64,000 bases of DNA from Vitrella brassicaformis. Taxonomy: Eukaryota > Sar > Vitrellaceae. The notes below the pieces were generated by a model. It ran no database searches. It was not told where the DNA came from and worked only from the letters and a program-made list of their open reading frames with translations. This document shows, piece by piece, positions 31,897 through 43,616 of the stretch (positions within the stretch are counted from its first letter, which is position 1; every line of letters starts with the position of its first letter). The stretch covers positions 41,235 through 105,234 of the forward strand of contig CDMY01000553.1 in assembly GCA_001179505.1 (NCBI GenBank), given 5' to 3'. The position numbers were made by a program, and so were the translations under genes.

Positions 31897-34800
31897 CCAA
31901 CTCACTCACCTAGCCGCTGTGAGCTAGCTGCCACAGTCAGACAGACAGACCCGACTTGCCCGCCTCTCTGGCCACCACCCATCCGCCCGCCCATCTATTG
32001 TGTGTGCATTGCATGCGTCCTCCCGTTTCTCGGCTCATTAGCTCAGGCAGCTGACGTGGCGAGAGGGGGACCGAGGGAGGGGAGGGGGGTGGGCAGTAGG
32101 TGTGGCACGGTCATGGTCGGGTCTGTCTGTCAAGTCGGGGGAGGGAAGAGAGCAGGAGGGCGGCCGTGAGTGAGGGAGAGAGACAAGCAAGGGTTGTCAG
32201 TCACGATGATGGATGCAAGGGAGGAGGGGATCGATCTCAGGAGCAGGGGAGCGATGGGTATCCGTAGGGAGGGGAGCGGGGGCTGGATGGATCGATGGCG
32301 TTTATTTTCTGGACGCACCAGCGTGCGTGTTTTTTGGCTGACTGACTGGACGGTTGGCCGGCTGGCTGGCTGGATGCACTCACTGAGTGGCAGCACACAC
32401 CATGCACTACGATACGTCGTAACCCACAACATATATCACCATGACAGCCGCACACACAAGTACATATTCATCCCCTCACCATCCCATCCACCGCTCCGGA
32501 GAGTGTGTAGGGCCGTGTGGCGCCGTGTTGTGGCTCCCCTTTTGCAGTCAGTTTGTCGCACGTGTGTGTATGTGAATGTGTGGATGTGGGAGCGGCAGGG
32601 TCGGTACGATAGCGGGTATCAATAACGGTACGACTTGTTCCATCGGGGTGAGGTGGTTCCGTGAGGTGAGGTGGGTGGTCAGTAGTTGTCCCGTCTGCCC
32701 TGCAGCGAAGCAAAGGACGAGTGAGACAGACAGACAGACAGATGGACTGACTTACTGATTCACTGCCACCAACACACACGATGCACCCACACGTGGGATG
32801 GACGGACGGACGGTTAATACGAATGCAACGATCACTGAACACCATTACTACGAGTGCAAACGAACGGACAAGCGCGGATTTGTGCTACTTGTACCTCCCT
32901 GCCTGCCTGCATAGTGGCCCCCGTTGGTGTGGTTTACAGTCATTGTCACTTGCTTACAAGCAGAGACGCAGCCAGCCATTTACCGTGCGTCTACCATACG
33001 AGCGAAGACCTCCACACCAACCACTGCTTCCCTCCACTTATTTACTTGATGATGATGTGGGGTTTGTCGTGTCGTGTCGTTGTGTTTTTGCCATTTTCCA
33101 GGGCAACTCTGTCTACTCCATTCATTCATTCATTCACTCATTCACTCATTCGTTCATTCCACTGGCTGGCATCCGACCCATCGGCTAATTAACTTGCTTG
33201 CGGCGGAACTGACAATGTTGATGAGATAAGAGCGAGCGGCCATGCATCCATCCATTCACACCTGTCTGTCTGACTGTCTGTGTAGGGGTGGGGATGGGCA
33301 TGGTATCTATCTATCGCACGCACGTCACGGACGTAGGTCGCTCGGCACGTATGTCACGAGTACGTCCGCAAGCCTGAAATGCCTGCGTTCCATCCACTCA
33401 TTTCATTTCCATGGTCTATCTTATCGCCAACTTGAACGAATAAGATGAGAAGAGCCGCGTCGCGTCGGCGTGTGGTGTTCATGTCTGTGTTGCCTTTTGG
33501 CGGCGGTGGACAGCACAGAGAATGTGGATGCAAGCAAGCAAGGAGGAAGGGAGGGGAGGGGAGGGGGGTCAGAGCGACCACCGTTACGCAGCCCTCAGCC
33601 AGTCACACGTACGCGGAGACGGGTCTTTGTCCTGAACTGTCTGCTTTTTCCCCATACACGCATTCACATCAGTGTCTCGAGAGCTGATTTTGCCAAACCA
33701 CACACACGTACCGTACAGGGGAGGGGGAGGGGGAGGGAGGGAGGGAGGGGTGAGGGTAAGGGGACGACCAAGTCAGTTGGCCGTCCTGTTATGCACGACA
33801 TGCGTCTATATATGCATAGACAGAGGGGTTCAAAGGAATCGTGCACACACGCACGTCACGTGTATGGTAAGCACGTACCACTCATCCGCACACACATGTC
33901 AGGGAAGTACGGTACGTGTGATGTGACATACATACCCCTGTGTGTGTGTACATGTCCATGTGGCCCCATCCACCCATGGCCATCTATCTGCATGTCTATC
34001 TGCATGTCTGTCTGTCTGCGACCTCCTTTTATCGTTCCATACGTCCGTACATCCTCCCTGTCTCCCTGCCTGGTTGCTGGTTGCCTGAATGTGTATGGTC
34101 GAATGTTGTGTAGTCAGTGCTTCGTGTATGTTTGTCTTTTGTTCATCCCCCATCCCACCACCCTCCTGTACCGTACCCTACCGGCCCCAAACCACTGACT
34201 TACTGACTTGGCTGACTGACCGACTGGCCGGCTGTCTTGTAAGGTGGGTAAAATAAGGTAGGTAAGGCGGGACCGCCCCCCATTCATTCGCTTCACCTTT
34301 TGTACGTCCGCCACTGGCAAGACAAGGGAGTCGAGACAGAGAGCCTCCGTGTCAGAGGTGCCAGGAGCATCTTCAGTGCGTGTGCTGCTGTGCTAGCGGC
34401 AATGGGAGATAGGATTCCATCGTGAGCTGTATTCCTTGGCATCGATCGGCGGAGGGGCGTCGCGTCGCGTGCTGTGCGGCTGCGACACGAAGCTGCCGCG
34501 ACACAAGATGCGATGTCTCTTCCCTGATTGACCGAAGATCCGGCTGGGGAGTGAAGACATGACCACGTGAAGCGAGTTGAGAGACTGGCGTTCGTTCACA
34601 CGAGTGTTGCCTGCCTGCCTGCCTGCCTACGTGTCTGTCTGTGTTGCCACAGCTATATTTTTGTGACTCAGTCATGATCGGGTGCATGGAGAGAGGCACC
34701 GTCTGTTGTGGGCAGTGAGCGACGAGCGAGCGAGGGAGGGATGGGACAGAGCAGAGCACAGGTGAATGAATGTAATGAGGGATGGACGTCGGTCGGCACC

Positions 34801-35302
34801 AAATGTCTTTTCGACGTGGGGGTTCCACTGGGGCGTGCGCATGGCGTGCTTTCTACACGTGTACATCACATGGATGGTACATACCGAGACACAACAAACA
34901 AACATGGGAGTGAGAGCACTGAATAACAAATGGAAAATGGCTTGAGACGCGCTTCATCCCGCTTAAGGCTAAGGAATCATCAGGCAGCCGATAGCGCCGC
35001 GCCCTGTCAACTCGTAACAGCATTTTCTTCAATAACCGCACGTTCGGTGTGAGTCCATCCATCCATCCGTCCATCCATAAGCGCACGCACAAGCTGCAGT
35101 CCCCCTCTCAGGCCACCATCCACCCACGCACCCATGTGTTGGCGTGTTAAGTCCATCCATATCGGTCGTATCCTCTGCCATTCCCTCACTAGTCACTCAC
35201 ATCACGTCACCTTGCCCACCAGAGAGGAGTGTGTTCAGCATGCATTGCATTCACTCCCTCCCTCCCTCCCTCCCTCTCTGTCTGTCTGTCACGGCCTCTT
35301 AT

Positions 35303-37085
35303 CTACTGTAGGTCCATGTTGAGATACTTGTGGGCTGTCGTGGCGGTGAACGTTACGCCGGGGAAATCGGCGAGGCCCCGCAGGCGGCGCACGAACGCTG
35401 CGTACTTCTCCGACTGGCGGTGGTCCAACACGCGGTTCAGGTCAGCAAGTGACCTGACATGGCAGCGCGACTCCGCCTCGCCGGCAATCCGCACCTAAGG
35501 GGAAGACACACAAAGACAGCGACGAATGAATGAATGACCGCACTGCACTGCACCCATCCCAATGGCATCCAATCCGTCTCACTCCCTATGCTATATACAT
35601 ACCTCAGCATCAAAGCCGTCATCGGCCGGCAGAATGTCGGTCGATGTCACCACGATGAAGGGGTCCACGCAGAGGACGAAGTAGAGGGTGGGCGGCCGCT
35701 GCGGCGGGGTGTTGGGCTCCTGGATGCCGCATCGGTAAATGGCCGCCAGCCCGCCACCCAATCCCCCCGCCCACCCACACACCCACTCCCGGCAGGCCTC
35801 CACATCTGCCGCCGTCCCCTGCGCGGTGCGGCGCACAGCGTACCTAAAGATGGGGCGCCTTTTGTGCCGATGGATCTCGTTGATGAGTGCGGCGTGGGAC
35901 AGCTGCAGGGGGATGGGCTGCTGATGGTACGAGATGGTGAGGCGCGGGTCGATCTGCTGGCTGGCGGGCTGGTTGTTGGCGCCTGGCGCCAGCCGGATGC
36001 TGCAGTGATGCAGACGGCCATGGGCGGCAAAGGTGATCTCATCGATGGTGGGCTCGGCACCAGGATTTGCCGGGGCGTTCCTCACGATGGAGTCCAGCGG
36101 CGCGGCCATGCCGGCCAGCGCGAGCAGCTCGTGCTCCACCAGGGCCAGCGGCATGGCCAGGAGCTGGCTCTCGGTATCTTTCTTGAACAACTTATTCTGC
36201 AGACAGATAGACGCACACGCACAGCCAGGCAGAGCACACCGAGGGCATGTACCTCGCGTCAGCCACGCTCAAACAGTCCTTCCCCCGCTCCCTCCCTCCC
36301 TCTCTCCCTCTCTGCTGTGCTGTGCTGTGCTGTGCTGTGCTGTGCAGACGTGTGCACATACCAGGTGATTGTGTTCGATGGTGATGATCTTTCCGTGGAA
36401 GTGCAGCGACTTGAGGAGGCCCCACTTGCCCCAGTGCGTCTGCACGTTGGCCGGCAAGGCCCGGACGGAGTGAAGCTTCTCCAGAATGATGACCATCTTG
36501 AGCCACCGGTCGGGCGTGAGGCGGGAGGCATTGCCAGGCATTGCCAGGGGAATGCGCACCCTGATGTGGTGCCGCCACAGCCAAATGCAGCACTGCTTGT
36601 CTGCTGGGATGGTGTGTGCCGGGCCCTCGCCGTAGAGCTTGACCCTGTCCCTCCAGATGTGCTGCCACAGCGGGTCTGCAGCAGCGAGGGAAACACCCAC
36701 GCCCACACACACATCAAGAATGAATGCATCAATCGGCACACAGAGATGCAAGGCGGCATCACATGGGCAGGCAGCGAGGCGTACCCTTCATGGCGTCGTA
36801 GAGGGTGCCCAGCATCGCTAAGGGCCACACGAGTCGCGACAGCCAAATGCTGTCCATCAGCAAATCTTGTGGGTGTGCAGCAGCGGCAGCGACCTGACCA
36901 TGGCCACCCTCCTCGTCGTGCTGACCCTCCTCGTCGTGCTGGTCCCCGGGCTCCTGGTGGTCAGCCTGCTGCTCCCCCTCCATCAGCTCAGCCTGCAAAC
37001 AATACAATAAATGAGGCGCATGCACGTCCGACGCACCACATGCAGAGAGGCATTGCACTGAGGTGGTCATCATGATGCATCTCAT
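35303..37085 (-). CDS. Unknown protein, right copy of inverted gene pair
   Basis: Exon order and junctions mirror the plus-strand copy. It has the same acidic HDEEGQHDEEGGHG stretch, WLSRLVWPLAMLGTLYDAM, LTPDRWLKMVIILEKLHSVR, the FAAHGRLHHCSIRLAPG block, PTLYFVLCVDPFIVVTSTDI and the final TTAHKYLNMDLQ. Differences from the left copy are mostly single substitutions. The N-terminus differs: here the frame running into AELMEGEQQ starts with MRCIMMTTSVQCLSACGASD (ATG 37085) or at the internal ATG 36983, while the left copy reads MDASASQ... in another frame. This indicates that translation may start at or near the shared AEL(L/M)EGEQQ exon. Function unknown. Confidence 0.65.
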
Positions 37086-37292
37086 GAATGCCTGGCTGTT
37101 TGTGCCAGCTGGCTGATGCATCCATGGTGATGCATTCGCTGCCTGCAATGCATTCGCTCTCACCGCTGCCGCCGAATTCAGAACGCGCTACGTGTACGAT
37201 TGTCGTCTGTGGTGCTGAAGAAACAGTCTTCTCTGGTGCTGAATACGAGCCACAATCAGCCCGGGAGAGAAGAGACCTTCTGCAGACGAGCA

Positions 37293-37308
37293 GTTTCACG
37301 GAATGAGG
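37293..37308 (-). promoter_or_regulatory. CCTCATTCCGTGAAAC element upstream of right copy
   Basis: GTTTCACGGAATGAGG on the plus strand. A degenerate second copy, GTTTCACGGAGTAAG, lies at 37349-37363 in the segment absent from the left arm. Confidence 0.5.
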
Positions 37309-37758
37309 AACCTGCAAAGCTGAGCGTGCACAAACCCTGAAAGGCGCGGTTTCACGGAGTAAGTGACCCTGCTATCACAACCCAGCATTCTTCGGTGGAT
37401 TGCATTCGAAAGAGGAAAGGGCATGCAGACGCCACCATGGCAGTCTGGTACGCATACATCGTGCAGATCTTTCTTCAGATGAAGGGATCACCAGGCATAT
37501 ATGTCACTCTGCTCTGCTCTGTTTCTGCTGTGCTCTGTCAGGCGTCTGGTCTGTCGAGGAAGTGATTTGGCCAGCCACTGACTGCAACAACCAAACAGCA
37601 GCGATACTGCCTCCATAGAAAGTAGAAACGGCAGCCTGCACGGTGAGAGATGGACTGCCGCATCCCTCCCATGGACGCATTGCATTGCACCAATGGGCGG
37701 TTTGGTTTGTCCCTTCAGGTGCGCTTTGTGCAGCCGCAGTGACTCATTGCGTGTCGCC

Positions 37759-38992
37759 ATGAGGCTGGGTCTGAGTGCTGACCAGTTGCGGGCTCTCCGC
37801 GGTCACATCCGCTACCTCCCTCTCGACCTCCTCGTGCGCATCGCAAGCTCCTTCTCATTTGCATGCCTCACCGCATTCCGCCTGACGTCCAAGTGGCTCG
37901 GCTACAAGACCATCAGCAGTGCGTTCCTCTGCCGGTACATCGACATGTTCCTCCACAAGCGGCGCATTGCCGATATTATCACTTTCGACCGGTCTGGGGG
38001 GGTGGCCTTCCTCATGCAGCTCATGTGCGTGTTGGAGCTGGGAGGGACGTGGGAGCGGTGGGTGCCCGTCTTCCATTTCGCCAAGAGCTGCAGCGCTGTT
38101 TGCGATTTGTACGGCGAGCAGACGGCGCTGCCCATCCAACTGTCGGTGCTTGATCTGGTGCACGTCCGGACCAAAGCCTTCTTCCTCGGTCGGCCAGAGC
38201 CCATCCGTCAGCTATTCCTGTTCGGCCACCGGCTGTGTTCGGACTGGATTGCTCATGGGCTGTGGTTTGATCATTGTGGGCGGCTGATGCTTGGGATCCA
38301 TCCATTGACCATCGGTGTGCGTGAGTGCGTGCGTGTGTCGCTGCGGTTTGGCCACCGCATCCAGAACGTCTACAACCACAGAGACTCCACCTCCGTGTGC
38401 CAGCGTAAGAGAGATACAAACAAGGGAATGCTGTGATACGGATGGATGGATCTTGTCCTGCCTGCCTGCCTGCCTGCCTGTTTGTCATTCCAGATGGCCC
38501 CCGTGTTGCCGGTTGCTTACAGGATATTGTCATGGATCGGTATGAGAGGGGCTCTGCGGGTACACACGTCTTACATGTCCCTCATTCAGGTTCGACAAGC
38601 CAGTGTCTGAGCGTGTCAGTGAGCACCTGGTGTGGCCCGGTACTGTCGCCCATGCTCGTATGGAAGCGATCGCGGCAGAGGCGACTCCATGGTCGTGCCG
38701 CGTGGTCGAGTCGACAAGGTTCGAGGATCGGTGCCGCATGATCGTCCTCTGCGGCGACAAGCCGGGAGATCCGTTCGCGGCCTTCATCTACATCTCGCGT
38801 TGGAGCTACGACAACACGGCCAGCGTCGAGCTCAAGTCTACTGAGGAGCCTGCCCTCCCCGAATGGAAGTTCCCTGCCACAGTGGCGCTGGCGCTGCGCA
38901 TCGTGGGGTGGCGGGACCTCAAGCTGCTGCTGCCGAACCTGGAGCTGCCAGGTCAGTCAGTATTCTGTGAGAAAGAGGGTGGGGCGGCCTGA
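37759..38992 (+). CDS. F-box-like protein of unknown function
   Basis: Three exons (37759-38403, about 38494-38538, 38589-38992) join in phase via VYNHRDSTSVCQ to GPRVAGCLQDIVMDR to FDKPVSERVSEHLVW. The N-terminus MRLGLSADQLRALRGHIRYL is followed by LPLDLLVRIASSFSFACLTA and FRLTSKWLGYKTISSAFLCR. That pattern (LP-x2-L-x3-I-x6-L-x3-R-x3-K-x-W) is F-box-like; such modules link substrates to Skp1-cullin ubiquitin ligases. The remainder has no recognised repeats. An alternative ending exists: splicing at LELPG|GTCAGT to an exon near 39024 would end in TPP. An upstream ATG in frame at 37693 is possible but less likely. Divergent from the right duplicated gene. Confidence 0.6.
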
Positions 38993-39036
38993 AGACACAC
39001 GCGTCTGTGTGGCCATGTGTCAGGGACGCCGCCGTG

Positions 39037-39526
39037 ATCACGATGACCGATAGCTACTCTGTCACGTAAGAGGAGGCATGCCGGACGAACATGACAGACA
39101 TGTGGCTGCGTGTGTTCATGGGGCCCTGATTAATGTGATGCCTGCAGGTAGCTGGATGTGCTGTAGACGCGTTTTTCCTGTCTGGAAGCTTTTTGTGTTG
39201 TGTGGGTGCGTCGGTCCGTTTTGGTCGTTGCAAGTTTGGTGCACAGAGCAGAGGGATGGAATGAGACACACAGACAGACAGACAGGCAGGCAGAGAGACG
39301 GACGGACGAACGGCAGCGGCAACAGTCCGTTAGATGCATGCCTGTCCACTCAGCAAGGGCACGAATTGCCAACCAACCATCGCACAGTCCCTGCCTCGCC
39401 ACACACATACAACACACACAGCGCACTGCAACCACATGCACTGCACTGGACCAAAAAACCGACGCATTGATCGAATCGATCAGAAAGAAGCCAAGCCAGC
39501 TCGCACACGTAGCCCAGTGTGTCTGT
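39037..39526. other. Intergenic, no gene seen
   Basis: Convergent 3' ends of the F-box-like gene and PI synthase. Contains GACA and GACG tetranucleotide runs (about 39269-39310) only. Confidence 0.6.
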
Positions 39527-40836
39527 CTATGACCCCCTCTTCTTGGCATTGTCGTCGACGCCTTCTTTGGCGCGTCTCAGCTCATCGGCCCTGACCACCT
39601 CCTGACACGCATTGAACAGCTGAGCCAGGTTGATCACCTGCTTGCACAAAGACAGAGGCGCGCATATGACTGCCAGCCCCCACACTGAACGATCAGGTCA
39701 ACACATCATAGCAGGAAAGGTGAGGTGGACACGGCAGAACGCTGATATGTCTCTTCGATCTCACTCGCTGATCGGATGATGCCTGGCGGCTGCTGTGTGA
39801 CGGCGTAGAGGGTCAGCCAGCACATCTCGTTGCCCGCATGCAAGACAAACAGCACACCTTGCCGACACACACACACGGGACCGACATCGTGAACCTGTGA
39901 TGGAGTGGTTGGTCGGTGTGCGCTACCGACCAGTTGTTTCATAGTAGAGCTTGAGAAGCATGTTGGCTCTGATCTTCTTGTGGGACGACGATCCCGACAA
40001 CACTGAACTGACACACATATATCCACACACGGACACACAGCCGGCTGTCCACTGTCTGCGTATCGAATCGCCCCGACTCACTCACTCCCTCACCTGTACA
40101 TGTGGAACCAATGGCTCACAATGTCGAGGATCACCAGGCACAAGAATACTGCACACACACACACACACACACACACCAAAGGCACCACACAAGGCATATG
40201 ATATCAATGCAGCGACGGCCGCCGCCTTACGGAAGTAGTATTGCGGATACAGATGGGAGTCAATCATCAACACGACGGCAGTCGAAAACCTGACAAACAC
40301 ACACACACACACACACACATACATCCGTCCACCGTGCTGCGTGCTGCTTGTAGCTACACTCGCTGCAGCCAGCCACCTGTCCGTCACTTGGTCCAGCACG
40401 GCTCCGAAATGCGTTGCTGACAGAGGTAGTGAAAGGCAGCGGAGAACAAACCATCCATCCACAAGCAACGTGTGCTGCATGGCATGCAGTTGTGGTGTGT
40501 GCCAACCCCACTTTGGTTGAGCCTCCTTGCGGCCCATCCATCGAAAGCGTCGAGCACCTGGGAGGTGCTGTAGCAGACGACGAACCCCACCCACGTCACA
40601 TACGCCAGGGCAAAGGCCACAAAGGCAAGCACCACACGCACATAACCTGAACAACGCACACATACACATGCAGCAGCAGCAAAACAGCACAGATGGATGG
40701 AGAGGCACATAGAAGAGGCAGGGAGGAACATGTGCTTCTGTGTTTGTTTGATGTGCAGCTGATGTGTTCGTCGGCCCCTCACCGATGATGTTGGGAACAA
40801 ACAGATAAACCGGGCTTATCCATGGTCTCCTGGACA
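39527..40836 (-). CDS. PIS1: Phosphatidylinositol synthase (CDP-diacylglycerol-inositol 3-phosphatidyltransferase)
   Basis: Several short exons join to about 230 residues. The start MSRRPWISPVYLFVPNIIG leads to GYVRVVLAFVAFALAYVTWV. The CDP-alcohol phosphatidyltransferase signature D-G-x2-A-R-x(n)-G-x3-D-x3-D is seen as DAFDGWAARRLNQ followed across an intron by FGAVLDQVTDRW. Then HLYPQYYFRKAAAVAALISY, LVILDIVSHWFHMYR (the SHW-x-x-MY motif of PI synthases), SSHKKIRANMLLKLYYET, FVLHAGNEMCWLTLYAV, and a cytosolic basic tail ending DDNAKKRGS. The enzyme makes phosphatidylinositol from CDP-DAG and inositol in the ER. The SHW motif and final GNE-x-W/F are those of PI rather than PG or PS synthases. 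The ATG at 40836 is fixed by the conserved FVPNIIGY region. Confidence 0.92.
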
Positions 40837-41043
40837 TAGCAAACACCTTTCGCGCGAGCACGTCTGAGCTCGCACGGATCGGCGCCTTTTCGAATGGCGG
40901 CTGCACGGTGGTGCACACACTTCCTGTGCATCCTGGCGTCCCTCGTGGCACGTCCTCTGTTTTTTGGCGACGCCGACGGCGCCAGAAGGTCGATTTTCTA
41001 GTCACCTTGTTGCCGGGCGTGTTTGTTGTGTGCTTGGCCCGCC
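40837..41043. promoter_or_regulatory. Bidirectional promoter region with E2F-like site
   Basis: 207 bases between PI synthase and the disordered-protein gene. TTTCGCGC near 40848-40855 matches the E2F consensus TTTSSCGC; GC-rich blocks GGCGACGCCGACGGCGCC follow. Activity is inference. Confidence 0.4.
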
Positions 41044-43616
41044 ATGATGGTCGACGCGCGCAGCCACGCCCTCCCCCCCTCAGCTCGAGGTGTGAGCAAA
41101 GGCTCACGTCGGCACGCGCCCCTCCACGCCCACTCCTTCGCCGAGATGCCCTCGTTCAAGCTGGCCCTCGAGCGTCACGCGTCATGCGACAGCACCTGCG
41201 AGGCCACCAACTGCTTCAGACAGAGCCTGCTGCAGGCTCTGCAGGAGCGTCTCCCTCTCCCCACGGCCACGGTGTCGATGCCGGCAGTCAGCGAGGGCGA
41301 CAAGGGGCAGTGGCTGGGCGGGGTGGGTGTTGGTGTTGGTGTGGGTGGGGGCACGGGCACGCCGCCCAAGATGGTGCAGAGGAACCTGGTCAGCTACCTC
41401 AGCCGGCACTCTGACGCGGGACACACACCGAGACGGGCCATTTCGGCACTCGACTACATCACCCCACACCGATCCCTCAGCCTCCTCATGTACGAGAGCG
41501 ACAGCGACGAAGACGAGAAAAAGAAGACCACCACCACTGGCACCACCGAGGGTGATCTGCGGTTCCAGCCCATCCGGGAGGAGGACAGCCCGGTCAAGAG
41601 CGAGGCCGATGGCGACCTGCAGGTACCCCTCTTGCCATGCCAGAGCAGCACGGCCAACGCCAGCACGGGGAGCGGCGATGCGGGGTCGCCTCGCGTCTTG
41701 TCGCCCTCACTCTCGCCATCGGCTGAGGGGCTGGGTGGTGACAGCGCCGCCACGTCGCCCCCCTACCAGGGCGCCGTCACGCGCGAGCCGTCGTCGGCCA
41801 TCTACATGCGCAGCCAGAGTCTGCCCCCGTTTGTGGGTGCCGTGGTGCCCTGCACCACAACCACCCTCTCGTCGTCCCGTCTGTCCCTCCCCAGCCCCCT
41901 GACCATCCCCACCGTGCGGCTGCCATCCACCGTTCCCTCACCCAATGACACCAGCAGCAAGACAGCGAGCTCCACACAGCCGACGCCCCCTTCCTGCTCC
42001 TCCCCCCCTCCCTGCGCCCCCTCCCCCGCCCCCAGCTCACAGGCGACTCAGATCGAGCCGCCCAGCGACGCTCGTGACCGCCGCGACGAGTCCCGTGACA
42101 ACACCAAGCTGATGCTGCCCGACGCCATCCTCCGTGAGCACCGCTACGGCCGGGTGCTGTCGCCGTGTGTTCGCGACAGCTCCACCGATGCGAGCGACGA
42201 CCGGCAGAGCGGCGGGCAGACGGACGATAGCGGCAGTAAGGACGACGGGGCGGCGGGGATGGGCGGAGGGCTGGGGCTGTGTATCCCGGGCCTCGTCAAC
42301 CGGCGGTCCGGCGACGCTGCCAACGGCGAGATGCGCACTCCAATGGCATTCCTCCAGTGGTGAGATCTGACGCACGCACAGGACAGGAAGGGGTATACTC
42401 TTCCTCCAGCAGCTGACGAGTGTTTCTCCGTGTTCGTTTCGTTTGTGGAACAACCAACAGGGCTCCAGCTGAGTTGCCGCCCGATGACTGCAAGGAGTCG
42501 ACACCGAAAATCAAATGGAAGGACCCGCTCATAGAGGTACGTACGCCAGGCAGACTCAGACAGACAGACAGACAGACAGACAGAGGGGAATGATGACTGA
42601 CACACATACACGTGTGGTTCCTGTGTTTGTGGCCACCCAGGTTCACGAGTACCCTGCCGAGTATGACTGCTACGACCGGCACGACAGTCTGGAGAAGGAG
42701 CTGTTTGAGCAGGCCCTGCGGCTCGACATGATCGACGGCATGCCGCCCACCAACTCACCCAGACGCATTAGCCCACGGTACGGCGCACACACACACACAC
42801 GCACGCACACACACACGGGCCATGCACAGGCCAGGCCTATCATATGTGTGTATGTGTGTGTGGATGGGTGTCAGGAGTTACGCCGAGAAGGACAAGGAGG
42901 GATACGCGCTGCGCCGCAACAGCTCGTCGTCCCTCTCACCCACCACTCCCGCCAAGCTCCCAAAAGACAGCACCAACACACAAGAGGGAGGCGGCCAACA
43001 GGCAGACCACGGTGCCGCAGACGAGGCCGACGAGGAGGACACGGACTCATCGGAGGATTCGACCGACCTCAGCAACATCATCTCCACCCTCTCCCGCACC
43101 CGCAACTCCATCCAGCAGCTCGACCCGCTCAGACGCATCTCGCTCAGCGCCCCACGGGCCCTCCACCCCGTCACGCCCACACTCAAGCGCGTCAGCGACG
43201 GGGCCAGCGGCAGGGGCGACGAGACGCGTCGCAGCAAGACACCTGTGATGGGGTTCGGTGCCTTTGTCGAGGACGAGACGTCACCCACAGGCCGGCGGTC
43301 GGGGGCTCATGAGGGCGACAGCAGTGGCGAGAACAAACGGGCCAGCTACGAGAGGGGCGGGTCGGGCGTGAGCAGCCTGGAGAGCGACAGCGACAAGGAG
43401 GGGGAAGACAGCAGTGCAGCGGCAGCGGCGGGCAGGAAGAAGGACAGCTCATCGCCATTGGCAAGGGGTGGGGGTATCGCTTACGAGAGGGGTGCGTCTG
43501 GTGTGAGCTCTCTGGAGTCAGACAGCGACAAGGAGGGAGAGGGACCTCCCCCTGCATGCTCGCGCGAGCGGCGGGGGTCGGGCCCCATCTCCATCGAGTC
43601 GGACGACGACAAGTGA
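41044..43616 (+). CDS. Large Ser-rich disordered protein with C-terminal SLES-repeat
   Basis: Four exons (41044-42360, about 42461-42537, 42641-42778, 42874-43616). The start MMVDARSHALPPSARGVSKG leads into a long low-complexity region (poly-Gly/Val, poly-Thr, Pro/Ser-rich) with islands such as MVQRNLVSYLSRHSDAGHTP and ALDYITPHRSLSLLMYESDS. The most ordered part spans exons 2-3: STPKIKWKDPLIE then VHEYPAEYDCYDRHD, reminiscent of short docking motifs but not assigned. The C-terminus has three imperfect repeats: YERGGSGVSSLESDSDKEGE, YERGASGVSSLESDSDKEGE and RERRGSGPISIESDDDK. The acidic Ser clusters are ideal casein kinase 2 sites. No family recognised; probably a scaffold or regulatory phosphoprotein. 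Confidence 0.75.

Larger units (their letters stand above)
25674..35200. other. 9.5 kb gene-poor region dense in microsatellites
   Basis: No spliced or single-exon gene can be supported on either strand. The open frames are short and their peptides are runs made by simple repeats. The sequence is filled with (GGAT)n, (TGTC)n, (TGCC)n, (TTCA)n and (TG)n tracts, for example CT dinucleotides at 29302-29329, (CTAC)n at about 31856-31896 and ATTC-type repeats at 33119-33158. ATGGATGGATGG occurs about every 1-2 kb. Elsewhere in this window a gene occurs every 2-3 kb, so the gap stands out. It lies between the two arms of the inverted duplication. It might hold a long non-coding RNA, a regulatory block or nothing transcribed; the sequence alone does not say. 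Confidence 0.6.
35200..37345 (-). repeat. Right arm of the ~2.1 kb inverted gene duplication
   Basis: Reverse complement of the block at about 20425-22600, covering promoter, all exons, introns and 3' flank. Together with the left arm it encloses about 12.6 kb including RPL5 and the His-rich gene. Confidence 0.92.

Noticed and set aside
25674-35200. Numerous 60-190 codon frames with Ser/Leu/Cys/Val or Thr/His runs
   Set aside because: They arise from TGTC, CA and GGAT microsatellites, lack conserved motifs and occur on both strands at the same place.
35534-37075. 513-codon plus-strand frame across the right duplicated gene
   Set aside because: Antisense shadow; the minus strand carries the conserved spliced protein shared with the left copy.
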